From: Paracoccaceae bacterium
GTDB lineage: Bacteria; Pseudomonadota; Alphaproteobacteria; Rhodobacterales; Rhodobacteraceae
DNA: 40,931 nt
Reading direction: 5' to 3'
Assembly: GCA_016124615.1 (NCBI GenBank)
Contig: WGNF01000014.1
Location: 1-40,931, forward strand
Shown: piece by piece, positions 17,825-25,703 of the stretch
Numbering within the stretch: the first letter of the stretch is position 1
Layout of the letters: every line of letters begins with the position of its first letter
Position numbers and translations under genes: made by a program
Notes under the pieces: generated by a model
What the model was told of the DNA's origin: nothing
The model's input: only the letters and a program-made list of their open reading frames with translations
Database searches by the model: none

Positions 17825-17845
17825 AAAGGGTTACAGAATGTCTTG

Positions 17846-18454
17846 CTACAACATGTTGTGCACGGGTCGAAACGAACGCCTATGGTGTGGGGTGACGCCC
17901 AAATCTTGAAGCGCCTTCAGATGGGCGGGGGCGGGGTAACCGGCGTTCTTTTCCCAGCCATAGCCCGGATGCTGTTGCGCCAAATCCACCATCAGCGCGT
18001 CGCGTGCCACCTTGGCCACGATCGAGGCCGCCGCGATCGACAGCGCGCGGGCGTCGCCCTTCACGATCGCCTCGGCGGAAAGCGGAAACCCGCGCGGGAT
18101 CATGTTGCCGTCGATCAGCACATGATCGGGCGGCAGCTGAAGCCCGGCCACCGCCCGTTCCATCGCCAGATGCGAGGCGCGCAGGATGTTCAGGCGGTCG
18201 ATCTCTTCGACCGTGGCATGGGCCACCGACACCTCGGCCACCGCGCGGATCGCGGCGTCCAGCGCCTGCCGCCGCGCCGCCGTCAGCGCCTTGGAATCGT
18301 TCAGCCCGGCGGGGATGCGCGCCGGGTCCAGCACGACCGCCGCCGCCGTGACCGGCCCAGCCAGCGGGCCACGGCCAACCTCATCCACGCCCGCGACGCG
18401 GGTCAGGCCACGGGCATGGGCGGCAGTCTCGAAGCTGAAATCGGGTGCGGTCAT
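17846..18454 (-). CDS. rnhB: Ribonuclease HII
   Basis: Cleaves RNA in RNA-DNA hybrids and single ribonucleotides in DNA. The 202-aa length is typical. The N-terminal motif [16 protein letters not shown] carries the first Asp-Glu pair, HVLIDGN the next Asp, and [13 protein letters not shown] the last conserved block. ATG 18454 starts the conserved protein; the ribosome-binding site is weak. It lies directly upstream of ccrM on the same strand, an order I recall from other alphaproteobacteria. Confidence 0.96.
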   Translation of the reverse strand: MTAPDFSFETAAHARGLTRVAGVDEVGRGPLAGPVTAAAVVLDPARIPAGLNDSKALTAARRQALDAAIRAVAEVSVAHATVEEIDRLNILRASHLAMERAVAGLQLPPDHVLIDGNMIPRGFPLSAEAIVKGDARALSIAAASIVAKVARDALMVDLAQQHPGYGWEKNAGYPAPAHLKALQDLGVTPHHRRSFRPVHNML

Positions 18455-18495
18455 GGCGGCAGATCACCCGATCCGCCGCCCGGCCGCAAGCCCGC

Positions 18496-18927
18496 CTAGT
18501 TGCGGAAGCGGTAGCCCGCATGTTCCATGCACCAGCGCGGGATCGCGTCGCGCGGGCCGTGGTCGGTGTAGACGGTGAAATCGCAGCGATCCGGCAGGCC
18601 ACGGAAGCCCGCGTGTTCAAGGCAGCCGCGGAAATAGGCGCGCTCGAACCCGCGGCCACGGTCGACCGACAGTTCGCAGCGCGCCGGGATGGTGTAGGTC
18701 GCGTGCTGGCGCGGCGGAGCGTAGTACTCATCCTGACTGTAGTAGTGAACCACCGGGTGGTTGGCGGTGTTGATGCCGTTCACGAGGGCGCCGCCGATGA
18801 TGACGCCAGCGACCAGGCTGCCGACGTTGCCGTGATCGGCAAAGGCGGGCGTGCTGGTGGCCGCAAGCGCGCCGGTGGCGGTGGCGGCCGCGAGGATCAG
18901 GGCGGTGAATTTGGTGTGGATGGTCAT
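18496..18927 (-). CDS. Small exported Cys-containing protein, unknown
   Basis: A 143-aa protein with a Sec signal peptide (TIHTKFTALILAAATATGALA, cleavage near TPAFA-DH). A short hydrophobic Gly-rich helix (VGSLVAGVIIGGALVNGI) follows. The C-terminal part has four cysteines in two similar blocks, CxxHAGFRGLPDRC and WCMEHAGYRF, perhaps forming disulfides. I do not recognise a family. GGAGGCAAGAG precedes ATG 18927; the frame upstream to 19077 is not used. It lies 41 bp downstream of the rnhB start, in the same direction. It could be periplasmic or surface exposed. Confidence 0.75.
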   Translation of the reverse strand: MTIHTKFTALILAAATATGALAATSTPAFADHGNVGSLVAGVIIGGALVNGINTANHPVVHYYSQDEYYAPPRQHATYTIPARCELSVDRGRGFERAYFRGCLEHAGFRGLPDRCDFTVYTDHGPRDAIPRWCMEHAGYRFRN

Positions 18928-19052
18928 CTCTTGCCTCCTGCGTCTGGGCAATTGAGGGAATGTCGGATGCGAGTGCCAAGACGAAACCGGCAGGCAAAGC
19001 GGGGCTTTGCCATCGGTCCGTCGCGGTTGGGGGGCTGAACCGCCCCGCGCCG

Positions 19053-19322
19053 TCAGTGGTTGTAGCCGTACTGCCACTGGTTGCCGCCGTAGGAGCGGCG
19101 GTTGCCGTGGTGCCAGCGATCCGGCCCGTTATCCCAACGGTTCACCTCGTGATAGCGGTGGTGATCGTCGTTGGTCGCGTTCGCGATGATCGCGATGGCG
19201 GCGGCGCCGGCCAGCAGGTTGAACAGCGCCTGATCGTCGGCGCGGGCCGGGGCGGCGGTAAAGGTTGCAAGCGTCATGGCGCCCGCAGCCAGCGTCAGGG
19301 TGAGTGTTTTGCCAAAAGTCAT
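19053..19322 (-). CDS. Small exported protein with His/Asn/Tyr-rich tail
   Basis: An 89-aa product with a clear signal peptide (TFGKTLTLTLAAGAMTLATF, cleavage near APARA-DD). A hydrophobic stretch FNLLAGAAAIAIIANA comes next, then a tail rich in His, Arg, Asn, Gly, Trp and Tyr (NDDHHRYHEVNRWDN and so on). The layout resembles the neighbouring 143-aa protein: signal peptide, Ala/Gly-rich hydrophobic segment, polar tail. AGGA lies upstream of ATG 19322. A metal- or nucleic-acid-binding tail is possible but unproven. Confidence 0.7.
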   Translation of the reverse strand: MTFGKTLTLTLAAGAMTLATFTAAPARADDQALFNLLAGAAAIAIIANATNDDHHRYHEVNRWDNGPDRWHHGNRRSYGGNQWQYGYNH

Positions 19323-19390
19323 GTGCGTGTTCCTTTTGCGGGTTTGCGGCACGGTCGCCATCGGGGCGTGCTTGCCGTCGATGCATTCCA

Positions 19391-19408
19391 GATGGCCCGG
19401 ATGGCCCG
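19391..19408 (+). repeat. Tandem 9-bp repeat
   Basis: GATGGCCCG occurs twice head to tail in the divergent intergenic region 19323-19502. Confidence 0.6.
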
Positions 19409-19438
19409 TGCAGAGCAATATCGGCACCTTGTTATACG

Positions 19439-19468
19439 ATAACCGCCGTCGGATCCGTCGGCGGTTAT
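19439..19468. promoter_or_regulatory. 30-bp near-perfect palindrome in a divergent promoter region
   Basis: Arms ATAACCGCCG (19439-19448) and CGGCGGTTAT (19459-19468) enclose CGGATCCG, with one T/T mismatch on each side. It lies between two divergent genes (starts 19322 and 19503), so termination is unlikely. An operator is the natural reading. Confidence 0.5.
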
Positions 19469-19502
19469 TGAATTGCGGCGCTCGCCCGGCCATGCTCCGC
19501 TC

Positions 19503-19808
19503 ATGAAACGCCGGACCTCTTTCCGCCTTGCCCTTGTGGCGTCGCTGCTGGCCGTTGCGCTGGCACATCCGGCCGCGGCCGACTGCTATGTCGATTACAA
19601 GGCCAAGCAGGGCAACCCGCTGCGGCTGCATTATGGCGTGATCAAGCTGCCCGATTCCGCCTGCGGCAGCCCCGCCGCCGCGCGGTCGGCGATTTCCGCC
19701 CGCATCGGCAAGGAGGGCTGGACCTTGCTGGCCGTCCTGTCCATCTTCGGCCCCGACGGTCTCGCCCAGAGGAAAAGCAGTGCCGGAGCCTACTACCTCC
19801 GCTATTGA
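19503..19808 (+). CDS. Small exported protein, unknown
   Basis: A 101-aa protein with signal peptide RRTSFRLALVASLLAVALA and cleavage near HPAAA-DC. The mature part contains CYVDYKAKQGNPLRLHYGVIKLP, one later Cys, and a C-terminal block GWTLLAVLSIFGPDGL then AGAYYLRY. I do not know the family. The two mature cysteines could pair. Its last 29 bases overlap the start of the membrane winged-helix gene, so the two are very probably translated together and may work as a pair. Confidence 0.78.
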   Translation: MKRRTSFRLALVASLLAVALAHPAAADCYVDYKAKQGNPLRLHYGVIKLPDSACGSPAAARSAISARIGKEGWTLLAVLSIFGPDGLAQRKSSAGAYYLRY

Positions 19809-20484
19809 GCGTTTGCGCGCGGGCAACCGTGTCGTGACGGTCGGCATCATCGCCATCGTCGCCATTCTGGCGGCGGCGGCGGTGTTCCTGTTCCTCAGCC
19901 TGCCCGACGCCAACGCCTTCAACGCGCGGGTGGAACAGATCTTCGCCCAGAACAACGCGCTGACCTCCTCCAGCGACATCCAGCTGCTGGAGATTCTGGC
20001 GCAGTCGGGCACCACGTTTTCGGATGTGCTGGTGTCCTACCGGATGGTGATCTTCGTGCTGCTGGTGTTTTCCACCTCGCTGCTGATCGCCGCATTGGTG
20101 TTCCTGGTGACGATCATCACGCAGAACCGGCGCATCTCGGCGATTCAGGCGACGGGGATTCAGGTCTCGTCGCTGCTGATCAGCCGGGCGGAAAATACGG
20201 TTTACCTCAACAACCTCGAATTCAAGCTGACCGAGGCGGCGATTGAAACGCTGTCGGCGCTGGCCGAGGCGCGGATGGATGACGAGGTGCTGTCGGGCGC
20301 AGAGCTGGAGGCGGTGATCTCTGGCAAATCCACGGCCGATTGCGAAGAGGCGGCGGGGGCGACGCGCATCAAGCGGCTGCGCGACACGCTGGGCAACCAG
20401 ATCGTCAGCGAACTGCTGGTGAAGAACATCGCCCGGCGCGGCTACATGCTGGCGATCGACAAGGACGTGATCCGCATGGTCTGA
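19780..20484 (+). CDS. Membrane protein with C-terminal OmpR-type winged-helix-like domain
   Basis: A 234-aa protein. Two transmembrane helices (about 18-41 and 88-113) enclose a periplasmic loop of about 45 residues. The cytoplasmic part has a segment 147-225 that fits the OmpR/PhoB winged-helix pattern: LEFKLTEAAIETLSALAEA, then VLSGAELEAVISG, then RIKRLRDTLG, then VKNIARRGYMLAID. ToxR/CadC proteins put this domain before the membrane helix, so this order is reversed. The start is GTG 19780, with AGAGGAAAA upstream, inside the previous gene. A membrane-bound one-component regulator is the hypothesis; DNA binding is not shown. It is convergent with the CysQ-like gene, three bases apart. Confidence 0.8.
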   Translation: MPEPTTSAIERLRAGNRVVTVGIIAIVAILAAAAVFLFLSLPDANAFNARVEQIFAQNNALTSSSDIQLLEILAQSGTTFSDVLVSYRMVIFVLLVFSTSLLIAALVFLVTIITQNRRISAIQATGIQVSSLLISRAENTVYLNNLEFKLTEAAIETLSALAEARMDDEVLSGAELEAVISGKSTADCEEAAGATRIKRLRDTLGNQIVSELLVKNIARRGYMLAIDKDVIRMV

Positions 20485-20487
20485 CGC

Positions 20488-21264
20488 TCAGCGCGGGCTG
20501 AGGCGGGTCATCCAGTCGGCGTGCAGCGCGGCCGGGGCGGCCAGCACGCCCGCCGCCTGCGGATGGGCGGCGTTGAAGCGCAGCGGGGCGCCGAACCGGT
20601 CGGTAACGGTCGCGCCCGCCGCCGTGGCGATCAGGCCCCCGGCGGCAATGTCCCATTCCCATGCGTCGCGCAGCGTGATCAGCCCGTCGTGGTTGCCCTC
20701 GGCCACCAGACAAAGCCGCCAGGCCAGCGAGGTGCGAAAGGCACGGTGCAGGTCGGGCACGCCGCCGGGCCAGTGGTCGGGGTTCAGCGCGCCGCCGCTG
20801 GTCAGCACATTGGCACCGTTGGCGGGGGGCGTGGCCACCCGGATCGGGGCGCCGTTCAGCAGCGCCGGACCACCCGCCTCGGCGGTGTAAAGCAGGTCGA
20901 GCGCGGGCAGGTAGACGACCGCCGCCGTGACGATGCCATTCTCGGCCACGGCCAGCGACAGCGCGAAACCGGCTTCACCCGCGATGAAGGCGCGGGTGCC
21001 GTCGATCGGATCGACGATGAACACCCGTGGCCGGGCCAGCCGGGCGGGATCATCGTCGGTTTCCTCGGACAGCCAGCCATAATCGGGCCGCGCCGTGCAC
21101 AGCAGTTCGGCCAGCATCGCGTCCACCGCCATGTCGGCCTCGGTCACCGGGCCGGCGCCGTCGGGCTTTTCCCATTGCACCGGATCGTGCTTCCAGTAGC
21201 GCAGCGCGATCTCGCCTGCCGCGCGGGCCGCACGGGTCAGCAGGGCGAGGTCACTCTCCGGCAA
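20488..21264 (-). CDS. Inositol monophosphatase-family phosphatase, CysQ-like
   Basis: Mg-dependent phosphatase of 258 aa, probably 3'(2'),5'-bisphosphate nucleotidase (CysQ), which recycles PAP from sulfate assimilation; inositol phosphatase activity is the alternative. Metal-binding motifs: Glu in LSEETDDD, DPIDGT in FIVDPIDGTRAFIAG, and the C-terminal WEWDIAAGGLIATAAG. Length fits the family. Its start overlaps the end of pmbA by 14 bp, so the two genes probably form one transcript. Confidence 0.9.
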   Translation of the reverse strand: MPESDLALLTRAARAAGEIALRYWKHDPVQWEKPDGAGPVTEADMAVDAMLAELLCTARPDYGWLSEETDDDPARLARPRVFIVDPIDGTRAFIAGEAGFALSLAVAENGIVTAAVVYLPALDLLYTAEAGGPALLNGAPIRVATPPANGANVLTSGGALNPDHWPGGVPDLHRAFRTSLAWRLCLVAEGNHDGLITLRDAWEWDIAAGGLIATAAGATVTDRFGAPLRFNAAHPQAAGVLAAPAALHADWMTRLSPR

Positions 21265-22597
21265 GTGTCAGGCCCTCGACCAGAAGCGAGGGCACGACCA
21301 TGCCAAGCCAGGTTCGCGCGTCATTGGCGGGCCGCAGCGTGCGCAGCATCGCGCGCAGGTTGCCCGCCACCGTGCATTCGTTGACCGGATAGGCGATCTG
21401 CCCGTTCTCGACCCAGAAACCCGAGGCACCGCGCGAATAATCGCCCGTGGTCGGGTTGATCGAGGCGCCGATCATCGAGGTGATCAGAAGCCCGGTGCCC
21501 ATGTCGGCCAGCAGGTCGGCCCGGCTTTGCGTGCCCTGGGTCAGCGCGACGTTCGACGGCGCGGGCGAGGGCGGACCAGATGTCGATCGGCTGGCGTTGC
21601 CGGTCGAGGGCAGGCCCAGCTTGCGCCCGGTGCCAAGGTCCAGCGTCCAGCCGGTCAGGATGCCGCCCGCCACGATGTCGCGGCGGTGCGTCGGCAGCCC
21701 CTCGGCGTCGAACGGGCGCGAGGATCCGATCCGCGGGCGGTGCGGGTCTTCGGTCAGCGTCAGCGCGTCGGGCAGCACGGCTTCGCCCAGCGCGTCGCGC
21801 AGCCAGCTTGCGCCGCGCGCGATCGAGGCGCCGTTGATCGCGCCCAAGAGGTGCCCGATCAGCGAACTGGCCACCCGTTCGTCATAGACCACCGGGAAGG
21901 CGCCGGTTTTCGGCTTGCGCGCCCCGGCCCGGGCCAATGTGCGTTCGGCGGCAGTGCGGCCGATGGTTTCGGGGTCGATCATGTCGCTGTGATAGATGCG
22001 CTGGTCGGCGAAATAGTCGCGTTCCATCTTGGCCCCGGTGCCGGTGATCGCCACACAGGACAGCGCGCGCGAGGTCAGCCCATAGCCGCCCGAAAAGCCG
22101 TTGGTGGCGGCGATGTGCAGGCGTCGGCGGCTGTAGCTGGCCCCGGCGCTGTCGACCTGGCTGATGCCGGGCACGCCGCGGGCGGCGGCCTCGGCGCGCA
22201 GCGCATCCTCTTCCAGCGTGGCGGGCGAGGGTTCGGGGGCCGGGTCCACCAGATCGAGCGCGGCGACATCCCAGGATTGCGCCAGTTGTGACGGGTCGGC
22301 CAGCCCGATGGTGGGGTCTTCCGGCGCCTCGCGCGCCATCGCCACGGCGCGTTCGGCCATCGCCGCGATGGTCTGGGCCCGCGTATCAGAGGCCGACACG
22401 CAGGCTTGCCGCTTGCCGATCAGCACGCGCAGACCGATGTCGATGCCCTCGGCGCGTTCGGCCTGTTCCAGCCGCCCGCTGCGCACGTCGATCGACACCG
22501 CCGTGCCATCGACAGTAACCGCATCGGCGGCCTCGGCACCCGCCTTGCGGGCGGCATCCAGCAGGGCGTGGGCGAGGGATTCGAGCGTGTCGGACAT
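21251..22597 (-). CDS. pmbA: PmbA/TldE, subunit of the TldD/TldE protease
   Basis: A 448-aa protein of the TldD/PmbA family. TldE partners TldD, which carries the metal site, in processing peptides such as microcin precursors. The N-terminal domain has AVSIDVRSGRLEQAERAEG, typical of the family. The C-terminal domain includes NPTTGDYSRGASGFWVENGQIAYPVNE, a diagnostic block. No HExxxH motif is present, as expected for PmbA rather than TldD. ATG 22597 has AAGG upstream; the frame open to 22684 is an extension. tldD is not in the window. Confidence 0.94.
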   Translation of the reverse strand: MSDTLESLAHALLDAARKAGAEAADAVTVDGTAVSIDVRSGRLEQAERAEGIDIGLRVLIGKRQACVSASDTRAQTIAAMAERAVAMAREAPEDPTIGLADPSQLAQSWDVAALDLVDPAPEPSPATLEEDALRAEAAARGVPGISQVDSAGASYSRRRLHIAATNGFSGGYGLTSRALSCVAITGTGAKMERDYFADQRIYHSDMIDPETIGRTAAERTLARAGARKPKTGAFPVVYDERVASSLIGHLLGAINGASIARGASWLRDALGEAVLPDALTLTEDPHRPRIGSSRPFDAEGLPTHRRDIVAGGILTGWTLDLGTGRKLGLPSTGNASRSTSGPPSPAPSNVALTQGTQSRADLLADMGTGLLITSMIGASINPTTGDYSRGASGFWVENGQIAYPVNECTVAGNLRAMLRTLRPANDARTWLGMVVPSLLVEGLTLAGE

Positions 22598-22668
22598 CGG
22601 CGGGGCCTTTCGATTCGGATGTTTCGCACGTAGTCGGCGCCGCCGCCGCGCGCAAGCCGGAGGGCACG

Positions 22669-22695
22669 AAAAAGGCCGCCCCAACCGGGGCGGCC
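22669..22695 (-). terminator. Intrinsic terminator of the DUF2125 gene
   Basis: GGCCGCCCC (22674-22682) and GGGGCGGCC (22687-22695) form a nine-base-pair stem with a four-base loop. On the minus strand it is followed by five T (22673-22669). It lies 19 bases after the DUF2125 stop. Confidence 0.9.
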
Positions 22696-22714
22696 GCTGC
22701 TTCTGACCAAAGCG

Positions 22715-24208
22715 TTACTGAATGCGCTGGCCGTTCGCCATGATGGAGCCATCGGCGTTGAACTCGATCTTTGACGTCATCGTGTCCTCGCCCTCGCCGG
22801 GCTTGGCGAACATGCCCAGCATCATCCGCGCGCCCATCGCCTGATCCTGCGGCACAAGGCCCATCTTGGTCAGCTTGTCGATCAGGCCGTTGCCGCCGAC
22901 CAGCTTCAGATCGACCGACCCGGTGGGTTTCGGCATCGGGCCCTGACTGTTGTCAAAGGTCACGGCGCCCGTCCCGCTCAGGTCGGCACCGGCGGCGGTG
23001 ACCTGAAGCTGGTTCAGGGTCAGCGAATCCAGCTCGCCCGGAATGGCGGGCGGCTTGGCCGCCTGTGCCGGGTCGAAGAAATCGAAGGCCCACTTGCCCT
23101 TGCCCGCAAGGTCAAGGATCACCGTCGCCGGATCATGCGGCAGTGCGCCTTTGGGGTCGACCATCGCCCAAAGCTCGTCGTTGACGGCGACGCCGTTGAG
23201 TTTGGTCAGCAGCGCGAAATCCTGCGGCGTGTCGGATTTGCCGACCGGCAGCAGAATGTTGAACGCGCTCTGCACCATCTTCAGGGTGACCGAGGGGATC
23301 GGGCTTTGCGACGACTCGACCGTCACATCCAGCCCGTTGCTGCCGCCGCCGTATTGCAGATGTGACTTGTCCATCGACACGGTGATGTTGCCGCCCGCCA
23401 CGCTGCCGTTCGAGGCGCTGGTCTTCGGCGCCTGATCGAACTTGAAGGCAAAGGTGGTCGCGCCATAGGTCATCGAACTGTCGACCGCGTAACCGGCCGC
23501 CAGCGCCGCCGACATGTTCGTCATGTCCATGCCCGGGACGGTCGTCATCTTGCCGGTGCCGGCCAGATTGCTCGATGTCGCCTCGGCGTGCATGGTGCCG
23601 GGGCCGTCGGGGTTGGTCGCGTCCATCATGAAGGACAGGCCGGCGATCGAACTGGTGCTGTCGATGTGCTGCGGCGAGGTGCCGACCAGATGGCTGGTGC
23701 CCTTCACGCCGTTCATCGCGGCCTTCACCCGCAGGTCGACGGCTTTGCCGTCGGTGGTCAGCGAGTTCAGCATCACCGCGACCGTATCGGCGGCCCCGGT
23801 ATAGGTCATGTCGCCGTCGGCGCCGGTCACCACGGTCGATGCGCCGGTCTGGTTGATCGTCGCCGTGGCACTGGTCACCGGTTTCTGGTCGGCGGCAGAG
23901 GCGAAGGTGATCGGGATGCTGGCCGGTGGCGTGATCTTCACGCTGCCGTCGCCGCCCTCGGTAAAGTCAAGCTCTGCCACCGTGGCGCCGATGGTGCCAC
24001 CCTTGGTGATGGCGGTGATCTTCAGCCCCTTCACGGCGAGCGTGCCGCCCGATTTCGCCTGACTGTCGGCGGCGACCGTCATGCCAAGCCCGCTCAGCCG
24101 GGCCTGCATCGAGGACCAGACCTGATCCGCGGTGATGGCGCCTGCGGCCGTACTCGTCAGGAGGCTGGCGGTCAGAACGCCCGCAGCCATTCCAATAAAC
24201 CTGTCCAT
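22715..24208 (-). CDS. DUF2125 family exported protein
   Basis: A 497-aa protein with a Sec signal peptide (FIGMAAGVLTASLLTSTAAG, cleavage near AGA-IT). The mature part is beta-rich and repetitive, with many Thr/Ser/Gly residues (GTLAVKGLKITAITKG and similar), matching DUF2125, an alphaproteobacterial family of unknown function, probably periplasmic. The long Thr-Gly-rich strands recall AsmA-like lipid-transfer folds, a loose comparison. Cysteine is absent from the mature part. A clear intrinsic terminator follows. It is divergent from the SDR gene, with 128 bp between starts. Confidence 0.85.
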   Translation of the reverse strand: MDRFIGMAAGVLTASLLTSTAAGAITADQVWSSMQARLSGLGMTVAADSQAKSGGTLAVKGLKITAITKGGTIGATVAELDFTEGGDGSVKITPPASIPITFASAADQKPVTSATATINQTGASTVVTGADGDMTYTGAADTVAVMLNSLTTDGKAVDLRVKAAMNGVKGTSHLVGTSPQHIDSTSSIAGLSFMMDATNPDGPGTMHAEATSSNLAGTGKMTTVPGMDMTNMSAALAAGYAVDSSMTYGATTFAFKFDQAPKTSASNGSVAGGNITVSMDKSHLQYGGGSNGLDVTVESSQSPIPSVTLKMVQSAFNILLPVGKSDTPQDFALLTKLNGVAVNDELWAMVDPKGALPHDPATVILDLAGKGKWAFDFFDPAQAAKPPAIPGELDSLTLNQLQVTAAGADLSGTGAVTFDNSQGPMPKPTGSVDLKLVGGNGLIDKLTKMGLVPQDQAMGARMMLGMFAKPGEGEDTMTSKIEFNADGSIMANGQRIQ

Positions 24209-24336
24209 TTCAAACCCCTCTGCGTCTATGACTAAACTGTGATCAGCATCTTGCGGCGGCCCGTCTTGGTCAAGGGATTCCCTCGACCGGCGGAACGCGC
24301 TAACAGACAGTATAGGCGGAGCTGAGGGAGGATGCG

Positions 24337-25086
24337 ATGGGCGCGATGACGGGTAAGGTGGTGGTGATCACCGGGGCCAGCCGTGGCATCGGCGCCGAGG
24401 CCGCGCGGGTCTTTGCGGCGGCGGGGGCGCGTGTCGGGCTGCTGGCGCGCGATGCGGGCGCGATTGCCGCGCTGGCGGCCGAGGTTGGCGGGCTGGCGGT
24501 GGCCTGCGACGTCGCCGATGCGGGGGCGGTCGCTGCGGCGCTGGCGCAGGTCGAAGCGGCGTTTGGCCCGCTGGACGTGCTGATCAACAACGCGGGCGTG
24601 ATCGAGCCGATCGCGCATATCGCCGAGGCCGACCCCGAGGCGTGGGGCCGCGATATCGACATCAACCTGAAGGGCGTCTTTCACGGCCTGCGCGCGGCGC
24701 TGCCGGGCATGATCGCGCGCCATTCGGGCACCATCATCACCGTCAGTTCGGGCGCCGCCCACAACCCGCTGGAAGGCTGGGGCGCCTATTGCGCCGCCAA
24801 GGCGGGCGCCGCCATGCTGAGCCGGGTCGCGCATGTCGAGGCGGGGCCCGCGGGCGTGCGCATCATGGGGCTGTCGCCGGGAACGGTGGCGACCGGGATG
24901 CAGGTGAAAATCCGCGCCAGCGGCATCAACCCGATCAGCCAGCTGGCGCCGGATGCGCATATTCCCGCCGACTGGCCCGCGCGGGCGCTGCTGTGGATGT
25001 GCTCGGCCGATGCCGACGAGTTTCGCGGCCAGGAAATCGCGCTGCGCGAAGACCGCATCCGCCGCCGGATCGGATTGATCGCGTGA
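24337..25086 (+). CDS. Short-chain dehydrogenase/reductase (SDR)
   Basis: NAD(P)-dependent oxidoreductase of 249 aa, classical SDR. Nucleotide-binding TGASRGIG (about 12-19), NNAG in VLINNAGVIEP, catalytic Ser in ITVSSGAAHNP, and YxxxK as Tyr-Cys-Ala-Ala-Lys in WGAYCAAKAG. GGGAGG lies upstream of ATG 24337; ATG 24346 is another possibility. It overlaps the crotonase-fold gene by four bases (GTGA). The pair suggests acyl-CoA or related carbonyl metabolism, but the substrate is unknown. Confidence 0.94.
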   Translation: MGAMTGKVVVITGASRGIGAEAARVFAAAGARVGLLARDAGAIAALAAEVGGLAVACDVADAGAVAAALAQVEAAFGPLDVLINNAGVIEPIAHIAEADPEAWGRDIDINLKGVFHGLRAALPGMIARHSGTIITVSSGAAHNPLEGWGAYCAAKAGAAMLSRVAHVEAGPAGVRIMGLSPGTVATGMQVKIRASGINPISQLAPDAHIPADWPARALLWMCSADADEFRGQEIALREDRIRRRIGLIA

Positions 25087-25703
25087 TCGGCGTTTCGACG
25101 GCGGATGGCCTGACGACGCTGACGCTGAACCGGCCGGACAAGGCGAACTCGCTGACCCGGGTGATGCTGGGCGCGCTGGAGGATGCGGTGGCGGTGGCCG
25201 CCGGGGATGGCACCCGCGTGCTGGTGCTGACCGGGGCGGGCAAGGTGTTTTCCGCCGGTGCCGATCTGGACGAGGCGCGGGCGGGCCTTGCCACCGATCC
25301 GGTCTGGGAACGGCTGTCGGCGGCGATTGCCGCGCTGCCCTGCCTGACCATTGGCGCGCTCAATGGCACGCTGGCGGGCGGCGCGATGGGCATGGCGCTG
25401 GCCTGCGATCTGCGCGTGGCGGTCGAGGGGGCGAAGCTGTTCTACCCGGTGATGCGGCTGGGCTTTCTGCCGCAGCCGTCCGACCCGCGTCGCTTTGCCG
25501 CGCTGGTCGGCCCGGCGCGGGCCAAGCTGATCCTGATGGCCGGGGCCCGCGTTCCGGTGGAAGAGGCGCTGACCTGGGGGCTGGTCGACCGCGTCGTGGC
25601 GCCGGATGCGCTGACCGAAACGGTGGCGGCGCTGGCGGCCGACGCGCTGGCCGCAACACCCGCCCATGTCGCCGCGATCAAGCGGCTGGTGCCGGGCGCT
25701 TAG
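25083..25703 (+). CDS. Enoyl-CoA hydratase/isomerase family protein without the usual catalytic Glu pair
   Basis: Crotonase-fold protein of 206 aa, shorter than the usual 255-260. The oxyanion-hole regions SAGADLDE (57-64) and GTLAGGAMG (95-103) and the strand ACDLRVA are clear. In classic hydratases two Glu follow, in GGGCE and in PE-x-x-LG. Here these positions are Gly 103 and Val 123 (YPVMRLG). It may therefore be an isomerase, hydrolase or other crotonase variant, not a hydratase. The C-terminal trimerisation helices appear shortened. GTG 25083 overlaps the SDR stop. Its stop overlaps the convergent glutamate-synthase-like gene by four bases. Confidence 0.88.
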   Translation: MIGVSTADGLTTLTLNRPDKANSLTRVMLGALEDAVAVAAGDGTRVLVLTGAGKVFSAGADLDEARAGLATDPVWERLSAAIAALPCLTIGALNGTLAGGAMGMALACDLRVAVEGAKLFYPVMRLGFLPQPSDPRRFAALVGPARAKLILMAGARVPVEEALTWGLVDRVVAPDALTETVAALAADALAATPAHVAAIKRLVPGA

